NCBI RefSeq assembly: GCF_007713705.1
Contig: NZ_VMSJ01000003.1
Span: 209,542 to 273,541 of the forward strand
Source: Salinicoccus cyprini
GTDB taxonomy: Bacteria; Bacillota; Bacilli; Staphylococcales; Salinicoccaceae
Length of the DNA: 64,000 bases
Reading direction: 5' to 3'
The notes beneath the pieces were generated by a model that was given only the letters and a program-made list of their open reading frames with translations, had not been told where the DNA came from and did no database searches. Position 1 is the stretch's first letter; the number at the start of each line of letters is the position of its first letter. Both the position numbers and the translations under genes were made by a program. Below, in pieces: positions 26,609 to 34,968 of this stretch.

Positions 26609-27187
26609 TTAATTATCGGATTCGATCCATGTCGTCTTCTCTTCAAATGGTGTACGCTTCACTTTGCCCTTCTCCATGTCCGGTTCTCCGAGGAAGATGA
26701 GTCCGAGGATCTCCTCACGTTCCTCAAGATTGAAGTATTCCCTGACTGGCGGTGTATCGAATATCGGTCCGCTTCTCCATATCGAAGCGATACCCATCTC
26801 ATGCGCTGTAAGCAGCATGTTCTGTGTGGCAGCTGCAACTGCACAGACATCTTCAATATAGATCGCCTTCGGATCATCATCGGGAGAAAGTGCGACAACG
26901 ATGACGGTCGGTGCTGCCAAAGGCTTCTGGCTGATCTTCTCGATCCGCTTCTGTCCCGCCTCCGATTCCGGTTCATCGACGCGGCCGTAGGCAACTTCCT
27001 TGAGCACTCTGGACAATGGTCTTCTGCCTTCTCCGCTCAGAACAAAGAACTTCCATGGCTCCGTATGACGGTGGTTCGGTGCCCAGATGGCTGCCTCGAG
27101 GATCTTTTCGACCTTCTCACGCTCCACCGGTACATCTTTCATCTTGGCGATACTACGCCTGTTCTTTATCGTTTCGAAAACATTCAT
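26609..27187 (-). CDS. Nitroreductase family protein
   Basis: 192 residues of FMN-dependent nitroreductase fold. Visible: IKNRRSIAKMKDVPVEREK (FMN phosphate contact), AAIWAPNHRHTEPWKFFVL near residue 34, and AAATQNMLLTAHEMGIASIW near residue 124. The family reduces nitroaromatics, quinones or related compounds using NAD(P)H; substrate unknown. ATG at 27187 has the best spacing from TAGGAG; an ATG two codons upstream is too close. On the minus strand TTGGTA-16-TATAAT lies just upstream. Confidence 0.88.
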   Translation of the reverse strand: MNVFETIKNRRSIAKMKDVPVEREKVEKILEAAIWAPNHRHTEPWKFFVLSGEGRRPLSRVLKEVAYGRVDEPESEAGQKRIEKISQKPLAAPTVIVVALSPDDDPKAIYIEDVCAVAAATQNMLLTAHEMGIASIWRSGPIFDTPPVREYFNLEEREEILGLIFLGEPDMEKGKVKRTPFEEKTTWIESDN

Positions 27188-27250
27188 TTCCATTGCTCCT
27201 ATACTATGTATTATAATTACTAACTATACATTACCAAACTTTGTTTTCCC

Positions 27251-27279
27251 TTTACAAAATAAATGACAATAATTATCAC
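27251..27279 (+). promoter_or_regulatory. Promoter with Fur-like box ahead of the YdcZ-type transporter
   Basis: TTTACA (27251-27256), 17-nt spacer, TATCAC (27274-27279). Across the spacer and -10 lies TGACAAT-A-ATTATCA (27264-27278), a 7-1-7 repeat that differs at one base from the Gram-positive Fur box TGATAATNATTATCA. Confidence 0.6.
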
Positions 27280-27305
27280 TCTCATTATGACTAGGAGGTC
27301 TACTT

Positions 27306-28226
27306 TTGATTTTTCTGCTTATATTCGGGACAGCCGTCGGCATGCTGGTGCCCCTGCAGACGTCGGTCAACAGCCGGCTGGCCGGCTTCACCCGCTCCCT
27401 GCTGCTCGCTTCATTCTATTCCTTTCTGACCGGTACAGTGCTGCTGATTGTAATAAACCTCATCACAAACCCGGGGAAACTGGCGCCTGCTTTCATATTT
27501 TCCCATGATTTTTCATACATATGGTTCACAGGCGGACTGCTTGGTGTCATCTACCTGACCGGAAATATCATTCTGCTGCCGAAAATCGGGGCCGCGCTGA
27601 CCGTCATCATGACGGTGGCTGGCCAGATGATCATCGGCTTGATGGTAGATACTTTCGGCTGGTTCGGCGCACCCGTGCAGCCCCTCGGCCTATTCCGCAT
27701 ACTCGGCATCGCCATCATGATTGCCGGTATTGTATTCATGAACTACAAGAAAAGGAGCGCCCGGACAGCACAGAGCCGGTCAAACGGCTGGCTGCTGCTC
27801 GGGCTGGCCACCGGTGCACTGCCACCCATACAGACCGCAATCAACAGTGCGCTGAGATATGAAGTGTCATCGTTCTTTCTGGCTTCACTTGTATCATTTG
27901 TCGTCGGTACACTGGCTCTGCTCATCCTGTCGCTTGCGACGGCACGCCGGCTTCGGTTCCGGACTTTCAGTGAAAGTACCGGCCGGCTGAAATGGTGGCA
28001 TCTGACAGGTGGTCCGCTCGGCGCGGTGTATGTCACCACCAACATCATTCTGCTGCCCCATCTTGGTGCGACGCTGACGCTGATGAGCGTCATATTCGGC
28101 CAGATGCTGATCAGTCTCGCCATCGACCACTTCGGCCTGTTCGGCATCCATAGGCACCGCATTGATGCAAGGCGCATCATCGGTGTGCTGATGATCCTCT
28201 CAGGCATCATTCTGCTGCAGATATGA
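27306..28226 (+). CDS. DMT-superfamily transporter with two YdcZ (DUF606) repeats
   Basis: 306 residues and about ten membrane helices in two homologous halves. Each half contains the same core: GVIYLTGNIILLPKIGAALT in the first and GAVYVTTNIILLPHLGATLT in the second, each followed by a GQM...DxFGxFG block. Members usually have one repeat (~150 aa) encoded as pairs, so this is the fused form. Substrate unknown. The start is TTG at 27306, 9 nt after AGGAGG. The promoter carries a Fur-like box, so expression may respond to iron. Confidence 0.85.
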   Translation: MIFLLIFGTAVGMLVPLQTSVNSRLAGFTRSLLLASFYSFLTGTVLLIVINLITNPGKLAPAFIFSHDFSYIWFTGGLLGVIYLTGNIILLPKIGAALTVIMTVAGQMIIGLMVDTFGWFGAPVQPLGLFRILGIAIMIAGIVFMNYKKRSARTAQSRSNGWLLLGLATGALPPIQTAINSALRYEVSSFFLASLVSFVVGTLALLILSLATARRLRFRTFSESTGRLKWWHLTGGPLGAVYVTTNIILLPHLGATLTLMSVIFGQMLISLAIDHFGLFGIHRHRIDARRIIGVLMILSGIILLQI

Positions 28227-28232
28227 GGGATT

Positions 28233-28266
28233 AAAAAAAGCGGAGTGACTACTCCGCTTCTTCTTT
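28233..28266. terminator. Bidirectional terminator between ydcZ-like gene and 39-aa gene
   Basis: 8-bp stem AGCGGAGT/ACTCCGCT, loop GACT. The minus side has a run of seven T, the plus side TCTTCTTTTT. The stop codon of the 39-aa gene lies in the stem. Confidence 0.85.
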
Positions 28267-28368
28267 TTCAGACCCTTCATTATTCGCTTTGTAGATCAGG
28301 AAACCCAAACCACCCGCTGTTGCCAATGCAATGAACTGTATCAGGAAATCTGCCAGACTCGCCTCCAT
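28249..28368 (-). CDS. Single-helix small membrane protein, 39 aa
   Basis: 39 residues: a short N-terminal MEASLADFLIQF, a helix rich in Ala, Gly and Leu ending at FLIYK, and an acidic tail (EGSEKEEAE). ATG at 28368 follows AAAGGGG at 6 nt. The stop lies inside the terminator stem. Missed by length cut-offs. Function not known. Confidence 0.6.
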   Translation of the reverse strand: MEASLADFLIQFIALATAGGLGFLIYKANNEGSEKEEAE

Positions 28369-28455
28369 ATGAATCCCCTTTCCAGAATTGTTAAACGCAG
28401 TATAGCACATGGTGTAAGTGTTTTCACCAAAAAAATAATGGAAATTACAATTTTT

Positions 28456-28860
28456 TTATTGCAGTGGTTTCGGACCGTATTTATTGGATGAACCACTCGG
28501 AAGCAATGTAAATGCAAAACCGATGATATTGACGGTTGCGATGATTACAACGACCAGTATTTTGACCCATTTCCTGACGAATTTCATGAACACGAATGGC
28601 AGCAGGAGAAATGACAGATACTGTGGCAGCTGGTACCAGCCTGAAATGCCCACATCGTGATACCTCCGTGCTGTAAGGCTGAATGAAGGCACCATGACCA
28701 GTGCTGTGAAAAGTCCATCAACCTGCCCTTTCCTGTCACGGTCCGGCAGCAGCGCAGCAACGATGGCCAGTATGATACTCGGCACCCAGTATTCTTTCCG
28801 TGTCGCCCGGCCACTGAACTGGAATGACTTTTTGAAAAAGCGTATCAGATAGTTGAACAT
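28456..28860 (-). CDS. DUF805 family membrane protein
   Basis: 134 residues. FSGRATRKEYW near residue 16 and the ARRYHDVGISGWYQL motif near residue 62 are the DUF805 signature; three or four membrane helices and a short tail ending SNKYGPKP, also typical. Function unknown in the family (YhaH/YhaI type). ATG at 28860 follows AAGGAGTGG; the longer frame start lacks a site. Confidence 0.88.
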   Translation of the reverse strand: MFNYLIRFFKKSFQFSGRATRKEYWVPSIILAIVAALLPDRDRKGQVDGLFTALVMVPSFSLTARRYHDVGISGWYQLPQYLSFLLLPFVFMKFVRKWVKILVVVIIATVNIIGFAFTLLPSGSSNKYGPKPLQ

Positions 28861-28976
28861 TGGCAATCCACTCCTTGATTTATTGTCATCCCGAGTATAC
28901 ACCAGATTGCACTTGTTTTTACATTCTCCCCCTCGGGCATATATAATTGAACCATAACAGCCACATAAGGAGCATC

Positions 28977-29330
28977 ATGATGAAACGATTGATAATGGGT
29001 ACCGTATTCACCGTTGCAGGCATCGCACACTTCAGGAAGCCTGAAAAATTTGCAAATATCACACCCGGCTTCATCCCGTTCAAGACATTCATCGCCTATT
29101 TCACCGGCGTTCTTGAACTCGTATTCGGCATCCTGCTGCTGGCAGGGAAAATAAGGAACTGGCAGCTCTCGGGCATGCAGAAGTTCCTATGGGCCGTCTT
29201 CCCCGCCAATATCTATATGTATACACACCGGGAAAAGCTCGGCCTCAGTCATCTGCCGAAGTGGGCACTGCTCGCCAGGCTGCCACTGCAGAACCTGATG
29301 TCCCGTATGCTTGAAGACCTGAAAAGATAG
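28977..29330 (+). CDS. DoxX-like small membrane protein
   Basis: 117 residues with three or four helices. The early TVFTVAGIAHFRKPEKFANI and FTGVLELVFGILLLAGK match the DoxX/DoxD-like pattern (helix, H-F-x-x-P, then G-x-x-E). Role unknown; some DoxX relatives take part in thiol or sulfur stress responses. Tandem ATG at 28977/28980 after AAGGAGC. Ends in a long bidirectional terminator. Confidence 0.7.
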   Translation: MMKRLIMGTVFTVAGIAHFRKPEKFANITPGFIPFKTFIAYFTGVLELVFGILLLAGKIRNWQLSGMQKFLWAVFPANIYMYTHREKLGLSHLPKWALLARLPLQNLMSRMLEDLKR

Positions 29331-29360
29331 AGCACACTTAAATGTGCTCTATCTTTTTTT
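29322..29360. terminator. Bidirectional terminator between DoxX-like gene and ugpQ
   Basis: 15-bp near-perfect stem (AAAAGATAGAGCACA arm) with 6-nt loop CTTAAA and T runs on both strands. The ugpQ stop codon is inside it. Confidence 0.9.
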
Positions 29361-30105
29361 GCTGTGTTCTTGAAAGGGCCATCATTCTTTCAGGATAGTT
29401 CGTCATCAGTGTCTCCACGCCATGACTGAGGAGCCTCGCGGCATCTCCTGTTTCGTTCACCGTCCATACCCGGATCCGATCTTCGACCCCGGCAATCCGG
29501 CCCGGATTTTTCAGTATCGCCTTGTAGCTGATATGCAGTGCCTCGAGCGCAAGCTCCTCCATGTGATCGATCGGCCATAGTGGCACCTTGTCTGTCAGCC
29601 AGGCGATTCTCGCTTCGGGATCGATCGCCTTCATTCTGAGAATGCTCGGCATATGGAAGGATGAGTAGATGACTTTGTTCGAGTAATTATGGTTTTTCAC
29701 GATGTCGTGAACCCGCTGCTCGATGCCCTCATATTCAAATACATTGGTCTTCAGTTCTATATTCAGCTCGATGTCATGCTGCCCGACAAGGCCCATGACC
29801 TCGTCGAGAGTCGGAATCCGCTCCCCGATCCATGTATCCGCGTCGTAATTAACGAAGTCTTCGAACTCACTGCCGGCACTCAGGCCCTTCAGCGTGCGAA
29901 GATCCATATCCTTGACCGCACCCCGGCCGTCGGTCGTACGGTCAACCTGTTCATCATGGATGACAACCACTTCGCCATCCCGGGTCAGATGCACATCTAT
30001 CTCCAGGCCATCCACCCCGGCCTCGATCGCCTTTTTGAATGCCAGCATCGTATTTTCGGGATATTCCCCCATGGCACCTCTGTGACCATATATTTTCGTC
30101 TGCAT
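29338..30105 (-). CDS. ugpQ: Glycerophosphodiester phosphodiesterase
   Basis: 255 residues, TIM-barrel GDPD fold. Cleaves glycerophosphodiesters to sn-glycerol-3-phosphate and an alcohol. Catalytic residues are visible: HRGAMGEYPENT (first catalytic His and Glu region), GLEIDVHLTRDGEVVVIHDE (metal-binding E-x-D and second catalytic His). No signal peptide, so it is cytoplasmic like UgpQ. It lies downstream of ugpCAEB on the same strand, which fits hydrolysis of diesters after import. A terminator separates it from ugpB, so it may also have its own promoter. ATG at 30105 follows GGGAGGACGTCC. Confidence 0.9.
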   Translation of the reverse strand: MQTKIYGHRGAMGEYPENTMLAFKKAIEAGVDGLEIDVHLTRDGEVVVIHDEQVDRTTDGRGAVKDMDLRTLKGLSAGSEFEDFVNYDADTWIGERIPTLDEVMGLVGQHDIELNIELKTNVFEYEGIEQRVHDIVKNHNYSNKVIYSSFHMPSILRMKAIDPEARIAWLTDKVPLWPIDHMEELALEALHISYKAILKNPGRIAGVEDRIRVWTVNETGDAARLLSHGVETLMTNYPERMMALSRTQQKKIEHI

Positions 30106-30336
30106 TGGACGTCCTCCCAATCAGTATTTTGTATAAGGGCAACTTTTTATTTCCGCCCGCCATGATGCCGATTGCGGAATCGGATTTATGCTGATGATGA
30201 GCTTTCAAATTCATTTCTTCTATATATACCATTTAATCATAGATATTCCGTACATATTGTATATTTACATAATCTTAAAGAAATTATCATGCGTGTAATC
30301 TAGGAGAGTCGAAGCAGGAGAGAACCGACACCAAGC
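30106..30336 (-). other. Interval between ugpQ and the ugpB terminator
   Basis: About 230 bp. A 92-codon frame overlaps here into ugpQ but lacks a good ribosome binding site. A small CCGATT/AATCGG hairpin is present. No promoter close to consensus was found; the promoter of ugpQ is expected here. Confidence 0.4.
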
Positions 30337-30373
30337 AGAAAATGGCCACCCTTCATCAAATGAAGGGCAGCCA
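30337..30373 (-). terminator. Intrinsic terminator of the ugpCAEB operon
   Basis: 8-bp stem CCCTTCAT/ATGAAGGG, 3-nt loop, extended by GGC/GCC across single-base bulges, then TTTTCT on the minus strand. Confidence 0.75.
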
Positions 30374-30393
30374 TGCTGCTTCAAAGCCTGAAA

Positions 30394-31782
30394 CTATTCG
30401 CCACCGCGTGCCTGGTTCGCCTGCTCGATGGCCTGGTTGTAGCGTTCAACTGCGTTGCTGTATTCTTCGTCTACATCACCGCCATTATAGACGGCTTCAA
30501 GTGCTGTCTCCATCACTTTTCTGCCTTCAGGAAGCATGTCCATCAGTGCGCCCTGGGTTGCATATGAAGATGTTGTTTCCTGGAGCTGATCCACTGTCAC
30601 TTGCAGCTGTGGCATTTCTTCGTGTGCCTGTACCGCCACGTCTTCGTTGTATGCTTCAGGGTTGATTGCGAAGTAGCCTGTACCGACGTGCCATTCTGCC
30701 TGGACTTGTGGTGTCTGCAGATATTTCATGAATTCCCATGCTGCGTTCTGCTCTGCTTCCGGCTTGCCGTCGATCATCCACAGGCTCGCGCCGCCGATGA
30801 CGACGCCTTCACGTTCCTTTTCTCCCGGATGCGGAAGGTATGCGATACCGACTTCGAATGGTGCGTTGTCGATGACATCTCTTGAACTTGCAGAGGACTG
30901 CACGAACATGGATACGTCTTCAGCAAGGAAACCTGCCATCATGTTGTCGCCATTTGTACCATAGTTTGCGAAAGTGCCGTCGTTGACCATGTTCTCCACC
31001 CAGTTGAAAATGGATTTGCCTTCTTCTTCCGTCCAGCCGATTTCAGTTGCAGTGTCGCCACGGCCGTTGTCGTTATTCAGAAGCAGTGCTCCCTGGTTGG
31101 CGAGCAGCTGCTCCCAGAGCCAGCCGTAGGCCTGCAGTGCAAAGCCTTTCATTTCCGGATTCGATTCCGTGATTGCACGGCTTGCTTCTTCAACTTCTTC
31201 AAATGTTTCCGGTGGTGCTTCCGGATCGAGACCTGCTGCTTCAAAAGCATCCTTGTTGTAGTACATTACCGGTGTTGAGCTGTTGAATGGCATGGAGTAG
31301 AACGTGTCATCCAGCTTATAGTAGTTGATGATGTTCTCTTCGAGTGAGCTCATGTCATATCCATCTGCATCGATGAAGTCCTGGATCGGCTTGATCTGTC
31401 CACTGTTGATCATGGACATCGTACCGATTTCGAACGTCTGGATCATTGTCGGTGCGCTGTCGCTGCCTGCGACTGCATTGAATTTTGTGAGAGATTCGTC
31501 ATAGCTGCCCTGATATTCCGCATTGACCTGGACTGCATCCTGGGATGCGTTGTAGTCTTCAACAATGCCGTTCAGTGCTTCCTGTCCAGCGCCTCCCATG
31601 GAGTGCCAGAATGTAACTGTCTGCGCCTCTCCGGAAGCCGCTTCCCCGCTGCTTTCCTCGGAGGATGATTCTGCGGACTCGTCCGCTTCGGCAGTGCTTT
31701 CTCCTTCTTCGCCTGAACCACAGGCTGCGAGTACGAATAGTAATCCTAAAGCAAGTAAAAACATCAGATTCTTCTTGAACAA
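30394..31782 (-). CDS. ugpB: sn-Glycerol-3-phosphate ABC transporter substrate-binding lipoprotein
   Basis: 462 residues. The signal peptide ends in the lipobox VLAAC, followed by an acidic S/E/A linker to about residue 52. The mature domain matches UgpB closely: TFWHSMGGAGQEALNGIVED, then the block QPFNSSTPVLYYNKDAF of E. coli UgpB corresponds to MPFNSSTPVMYYNKDAFEAA here. It binds glycerol-3-phosphate or glycerophosphodiesters on the cell surface. TTG at 31782 is chosen as the start because AGGGAG is 8 nt upstream; a GTG three codons earlier overlaps that site. Last gene of ugpC-A-E-B. Confidence 0.9.
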   Translation of the reverse strand: MFKKNLMFLLALGLLFVLAACGSGEEGESTAEADESAESSSEESSGEAASGEAQTVTFWHSMGGAGQEALNGIVEDYNASQDAVQVNAEYQGSYDESLTKFNAVAGSDSAPTMIQTFEIGTMSMINSGQIKPIQDFIDADGYDMSSLEENIINYYKLDDTFYSMPFNSSTPVMYYNKDAFEAAGLDPEAPPETFEEVEEASRAITESNPEMKGFALQAYGWLWEQLLANQGALLLNNDNGRGDTATEIGWTEEEGKSIFNWVENMVNDGTFANYGTNGDNMMAGFLAEDVSMFVQSSASSRDVIDNAPFEVGIAYLPHPGEKEREGVVIGGASLWMIDGKPEAEQNAAWEFMKYLQTPQVQAEWHVGTGYFAINPEAYNEDVAVQAHEEMPQLQVTVDQLQETTSSYATQGALMDMLPEGRKVMETALEAVYNGGDVDEEYSNAVERYNQAIEQANQARGGE

Positions 31783-31835
31783 TCCAAACACTCCCTATTC
31801 CATTGATATTTATGTGGTGAATCATTGAAACCGGA

Positions 31836-32651
31836 TTATTTCAAAGCGCCTTCCGTCAGGCCTTTCTGCAGCTTCTTCTGTCCAAGGAACAGTAGCAGCA
31901 GTGTCGGTATGATGACGATGACAGCGCCTGCCATGATGACGCCCCACTGGTTCAGCTGCTCCTGCGTCTGCATCTGCTTCAGCCCGATCTGTACTGTGCG
32001 CACATTATCATTCGTTGTCGCAAGCAGGGGCCACAGGTACATGTTCCATGAAGTCAGGAATCCATAGACGCCGAGTGTCACCAGGCTGGTCTTTGCCACC
32101 GGCATGACGACGGTCAGATAGAACTTGAAATCACCCATGCCGGCAATCAGGCTGGCTTCCCTCAGCTCCTTCGGAATCGTCTTGAAGTTCTGGCGCAGCA
32201 GGAATGTTCCGAATGCCATTGCGAAGAATGGCACAGTCAGTCCGGCATAGCTGTCGATCCAGCCGAGATCCCGGATGATATGGAAGTTCGGTATGACCGA
32301 AGCTTCAAACGGTACCATCATGGTGGCAATGAAGATGTAGAACAGGATATCCCTGCCCTTGAATTCCAAAAATACAAACGCATAGGCTGCCAGGCTCGAA
32401 AGTACGAGCTGCCCGAGCATGATCAGTACCGACACGACTACACTGTTGATGAGATACTGCATGAGCGGGAACGTACTGAATGCCTGCCGGTAGTTGTCCA
32501 GTGTGAGTGATGTCGGCATGCTGCCGGTCAGAATGTCCTTGTTGGACATGAAGCTCATGACGAAAGCCATCAGTGTCGGTGCAAATATCAGCAGCGCAGA
32601 CACGATCAGCAGCACATAGAATGTGATTTTCTGGCCCAGCGGCATCGTCAT
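31836..32651 (-). CDS. ugpE: Glycerol-3-phosphate ABC transporter permease UgpE
   Basis: 271 residues, six helices, MalG type. ATPase-docking loop REASLIAGMGDFKFYLTVVM near residue 170. Its start overlaps the ugpA stop (ATGA, 32648-32651), indicating translational coupling. Forms the channel with UgpA. Confidence 0.9.
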   Translation of the reverse strand: MTMPLGQKITFYVLLIVSALLIFAPTLMAFVMSFMSNKDILTGSMPTSLTLDNYRQAFSTFPLMQYLINSVVVSVLIMLGQLVLSSLAAYAFVFLEFKGRDILFYIFIATMMVPFEASVIPNFHIIRDLGWIDSYAGLTVPFFAMAFGTFLLRQNFKTIPKELREASLIAGMGDFKFYLTVVMPVAKTSLVTLGVYGFLTSWNMYLWPLLATTNDNVRTVQIGLKQMQTQEQLNQWGVIMAGAVIVIIPTLLLLFLGQKKLQKGLTEGALK

Positions 32652-33592
32652 TGGTAATGCACCTTCTTTTCACCGAACTTGAACTGCAGTGCCGTCATCA
32701 GCAGAATCAGGATGAAGAGGATGACCGCCTGCGCACTCGCTGCACCGAACTGGTAGTTTACAAATGCTTCCCTGTAGATTGAATAGACAATGAGGTTCGT
32801 TTCATTCTGCGGACCGCCCTGGGTCAGAATATCGATCTGACCGAATGTCTGGAATGCGTTGATGATTGTGACGGTCAGCACGAAGAACAGTGTCGGTGAC
32901 AGCATCGGCACAGTGATGCGCCGCAGTTTATAGAAATAGCCTGCACCATCGATATTGGCACTTTCATACAGGCTCTGGTCAATCGACTGCAGTCCGCCGA
33001 GCAGGATCAGGAAAGTGAACCCGATGTTCATCCATATGGTGGTGATGGACACTGCAACAAGCGCCCATGCCGGATCTGTCAGCCAGCCGATGCCTTCCAT
33101 TCCCAGGAATCCGAGAATTTCATTCAGCAGACCCATCGTCGGATTGAAAAGATACAGCCAGAAGACCGATGCGGCAGCAACCGAAATGCCCATCGTGGAT
33201 GAGAAGATCGTCCTGAAGATGCCGACGCCCTTCAGCTTCTCATTTGCTAGTACTGCCAGAAACAGACTGATGATGATTGTTGCCGGCACGATGTACAGGA
33301 CAAAGAGGAAGGTTGATTTGAAGCTCTTCAGGAAAATGGATGAAGTGAAGAGCTGTATGTAGTTCTGCAGACCGACGAATACTGTGGTCGCCCCGCTCGC
33401 GTCTGTCAGAAAAAAGCTCAGATAGACGGTCTTCATCATCGGATAGAACAGGAAGACGCTGAAGAGGATGATGGAAGGCAGCAGAAACAGGATGCCTTTG
33501 ATGAAATTTCTGGTTTTCGTCTTCCGTCTTTCCGCTTCGAACGCCAGCTGCATATCTTCATAGGGCTTTGTGGCCGGACTCATCGTGCTCAT
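32648..33592 (-). CDS. ugpA: Glycerol-3-phosphate ABC transporter permease UgpA
   Basis: 314 residues with an N-terminal cytoplasmic stretch rich in charged residues and six helices; docking loop YESANIDGAGYFYKLRRITV near residue 215. Start overlaps the ugpC stop (ATGA), stop overlaps the ugpE start, so the three are translationally coupled. Confidence 0.9.
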   Translation of the reverse strand: MSTMSPATKPYEDMQLAFEAERRKTKTRNFIKGILFLLPSIILFSVFLFYPMMKTVYLSFFLTDASGATTVFVGLQNYIQLFTSSIFLKSFKSTFLFVLYIVPATIIISLFLAVLANEKLKGVGIFRTIFSSTMGISVAAASVFWLYLFNPTMGLLNEILGFLGMEGIGWLTDPAWALVAVSITTIWMNIGFTFLILLGGLQSIDQSLYESANIDGAGYFYKLRRITVPMLSPTLFFVLTVTIINAFQTFGQIDILTQGGPQNETNLIVYSIYREAFVNYQFGAASAQAVILFILILLMTALQFKFGEKKVHYQ

Positions 33593-34704
33593 ACCGGCAC
33601 CGCCCCTTTGGACACGCGCTTCGCCGCTCTGATCAGCCTGCCGCTTCCGGTGTCGAATATGGCCAGATCTTCACAGGATATTTTCACAGGGACCATCTCA
33701 CCGACTTCGATCTCCCACTGTCCAGGCCACTTGACTGTCCAGATCTCATTGTTCAGCTCGAAGGCGATGGTCGTCTCATTGCCCAGATTCTCAACGTTGA
33801 CCGCCTCCATGAAGTGTGTCGCATCCTCTTTTGTGGCATATGTCAGGTGCTCTGCACGGATGCCGACTGTAATGCTTGCATCATTCGGAATGTCCGACAT
33901 GAGCGATTCGGAGGCATTGATGTTGAGTTCGTCCTCCACAATGAGCCGTCCTTCTGCTCTATTCAGCACCGCTTTGCCAATATTCATTTTCGGCGAACCG
34001 ATGAAGGAAGCCACGAAGAGATTGGCTGGTTCATTATAGAGCTCGATCGGATTGCCGACCTGCTGGATGCTGCCGTCATGAAGCACCATGATGCGGTCGC
34101 CCATCGTCATCGCCTCCACCTGGTCGTGTGTCACATAGACCATGGTCAGGCCAAGGCGCTTCTGCAGCCTTCTGATTTCGACACGCATACTTGCACGCAG
34201 CTTGGCATCGAGATTCGACAGCGGCTCATCCATCAGACATACCGGCGCCTGGCTGACCACCGCACGGGCCAGTGCCACACGCTGGCGCTGGCCACCGGAC
34301 AGCTCCCTCGGCTTCCTTTTCAAGTAGTCCCCGAGACCCATCATATCGGTCGTCTCGATCAGCCGTCTGCGCTGCTCTTCCTTGCCGACTTTCTTCGCCT
34401 GCAGACCGAAAAGAATATTCTGCTCGACACTCATGTGCGGATAGAGAGCATAGTTCTGGAAGACCATCGACAGATCCCTATCCTTTGGGGGAAGATGGTT
34501 GACCACCCTGTCGTCGATCTTCATGATGCCGTCCGTGATGTCCTCGAGCCCTGCAATCATCCGGAGCAGTGTACTCTTGCCCGAACCTGAAGGGCCGACG
34601 AGTACAAAGAACTCGCCTTCTCCTATTGTGAGGTTGATTTCATTGAGAACATTCTTCTGCTTGTCATACGATTTTGTGATGTCCGTCATTTCAATATTTT
34701 TCAT
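33589..34704 (-). CDS. ugpC: CUT1-type ABC transporter ATPase (UgpC/MsmK/MsmX type)
   Basis: 371 residues. Walker A GPSGSGKSTLLRMIAG near residue 36, signature LSGGQRQRVALARAVV near residue 133, Walker B VCLMDEPLSNLD, H-loop YVTHDQVEAM. After residue ~235 there is the MalK-type regulatory OB-like domain. Dedicated UgpC and multitask MsmX-type ATPases cannot be separated by sequence alone; as the only CUT1 ATPase in this window it could also drive the importer at 5623-8727. ATG at 34704 follows GGAGGCGAGGG. First gene of the ugp operon. Confidence 0.9.
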   Translation of the reverse strand: MKNIEMTDITKSYDKQKNVLNEINLTIGEGEFFVLVGPSGSGKSTLLRMIAGLEDITDGIMKIDDRVVNHLPPKDRDLSMVFQNYALYPHMSVEQNILFGLQAKKVGKEEQRRRLIETTDMMGLGDYLKRKPRELSGGQRQRVALARAVVSQAPVCLMDEPLSNLDAKLRASMRVEIRRLQKRLGLTMVYVTHDQVEAMTMGDRIMVLHDGSIQQVGNPIELYNEPANLFVASFIGSPKMNIGKAVLNRAEGRLIVEDELNINASESLMSDIPNDASITVGIRAEHLTYATKEDATHFMEAVNVENLGNETTIAFELNNEIWTVKWPGQWEIEVGEMVPVKISCEDLAIFDTGSGRLIRAAKRVSKGAVPV

Positions 34705-34968
34705 ATTCCCTCGCCTCCAAAGAGCATTTAAACATAAAAAACTTCCAAAAGTTAAAAATTTACACAACCTTTAGAATAATTAACAGTACATTCATCAAAC
34801 TATTGAATTTTTTACTTTATTTACAAATTACTTGGGAATAGAAGACGTTATGATTTGACGTTCGTTCAGCAATACAGGAAAATCAGATTATAAGGATCAG
34901 GAAGTTATAATCCTTCGATTTTTGGGAATAGATAATATGGACACTTGAAAAACAAAGGAGTGGAATTC
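34705..34968. promoter_or_regulatory. Divergent promoter region between ugpC and fda
   Basis: 264 bp of AT-rich sequence. On the plus strand TATAAT at 34906-34911 is a likely -10 for fda, with a weak -35. AACTT-CCAA-AAGTT near 34740 is a small inverted repeat close to ugpC. TTTACA-like hexamers occur but without the regular spacing of a Pho box. No gene. Confidence 0.4.

Noticed and set aside
29954..30232. 92-codon frame upstream of and overlapping ugpQ
   Set aside because: Most of it is ugpQ in another frame; start has no site. Its first ~40 codons lie in the intergenic gap and cannot be fully excluded.
34705..34968. Pho box upstream of ugpC
   Set aside because: TTTACA-like hexamers occur but not as 11-nt-spaced direct repeats.
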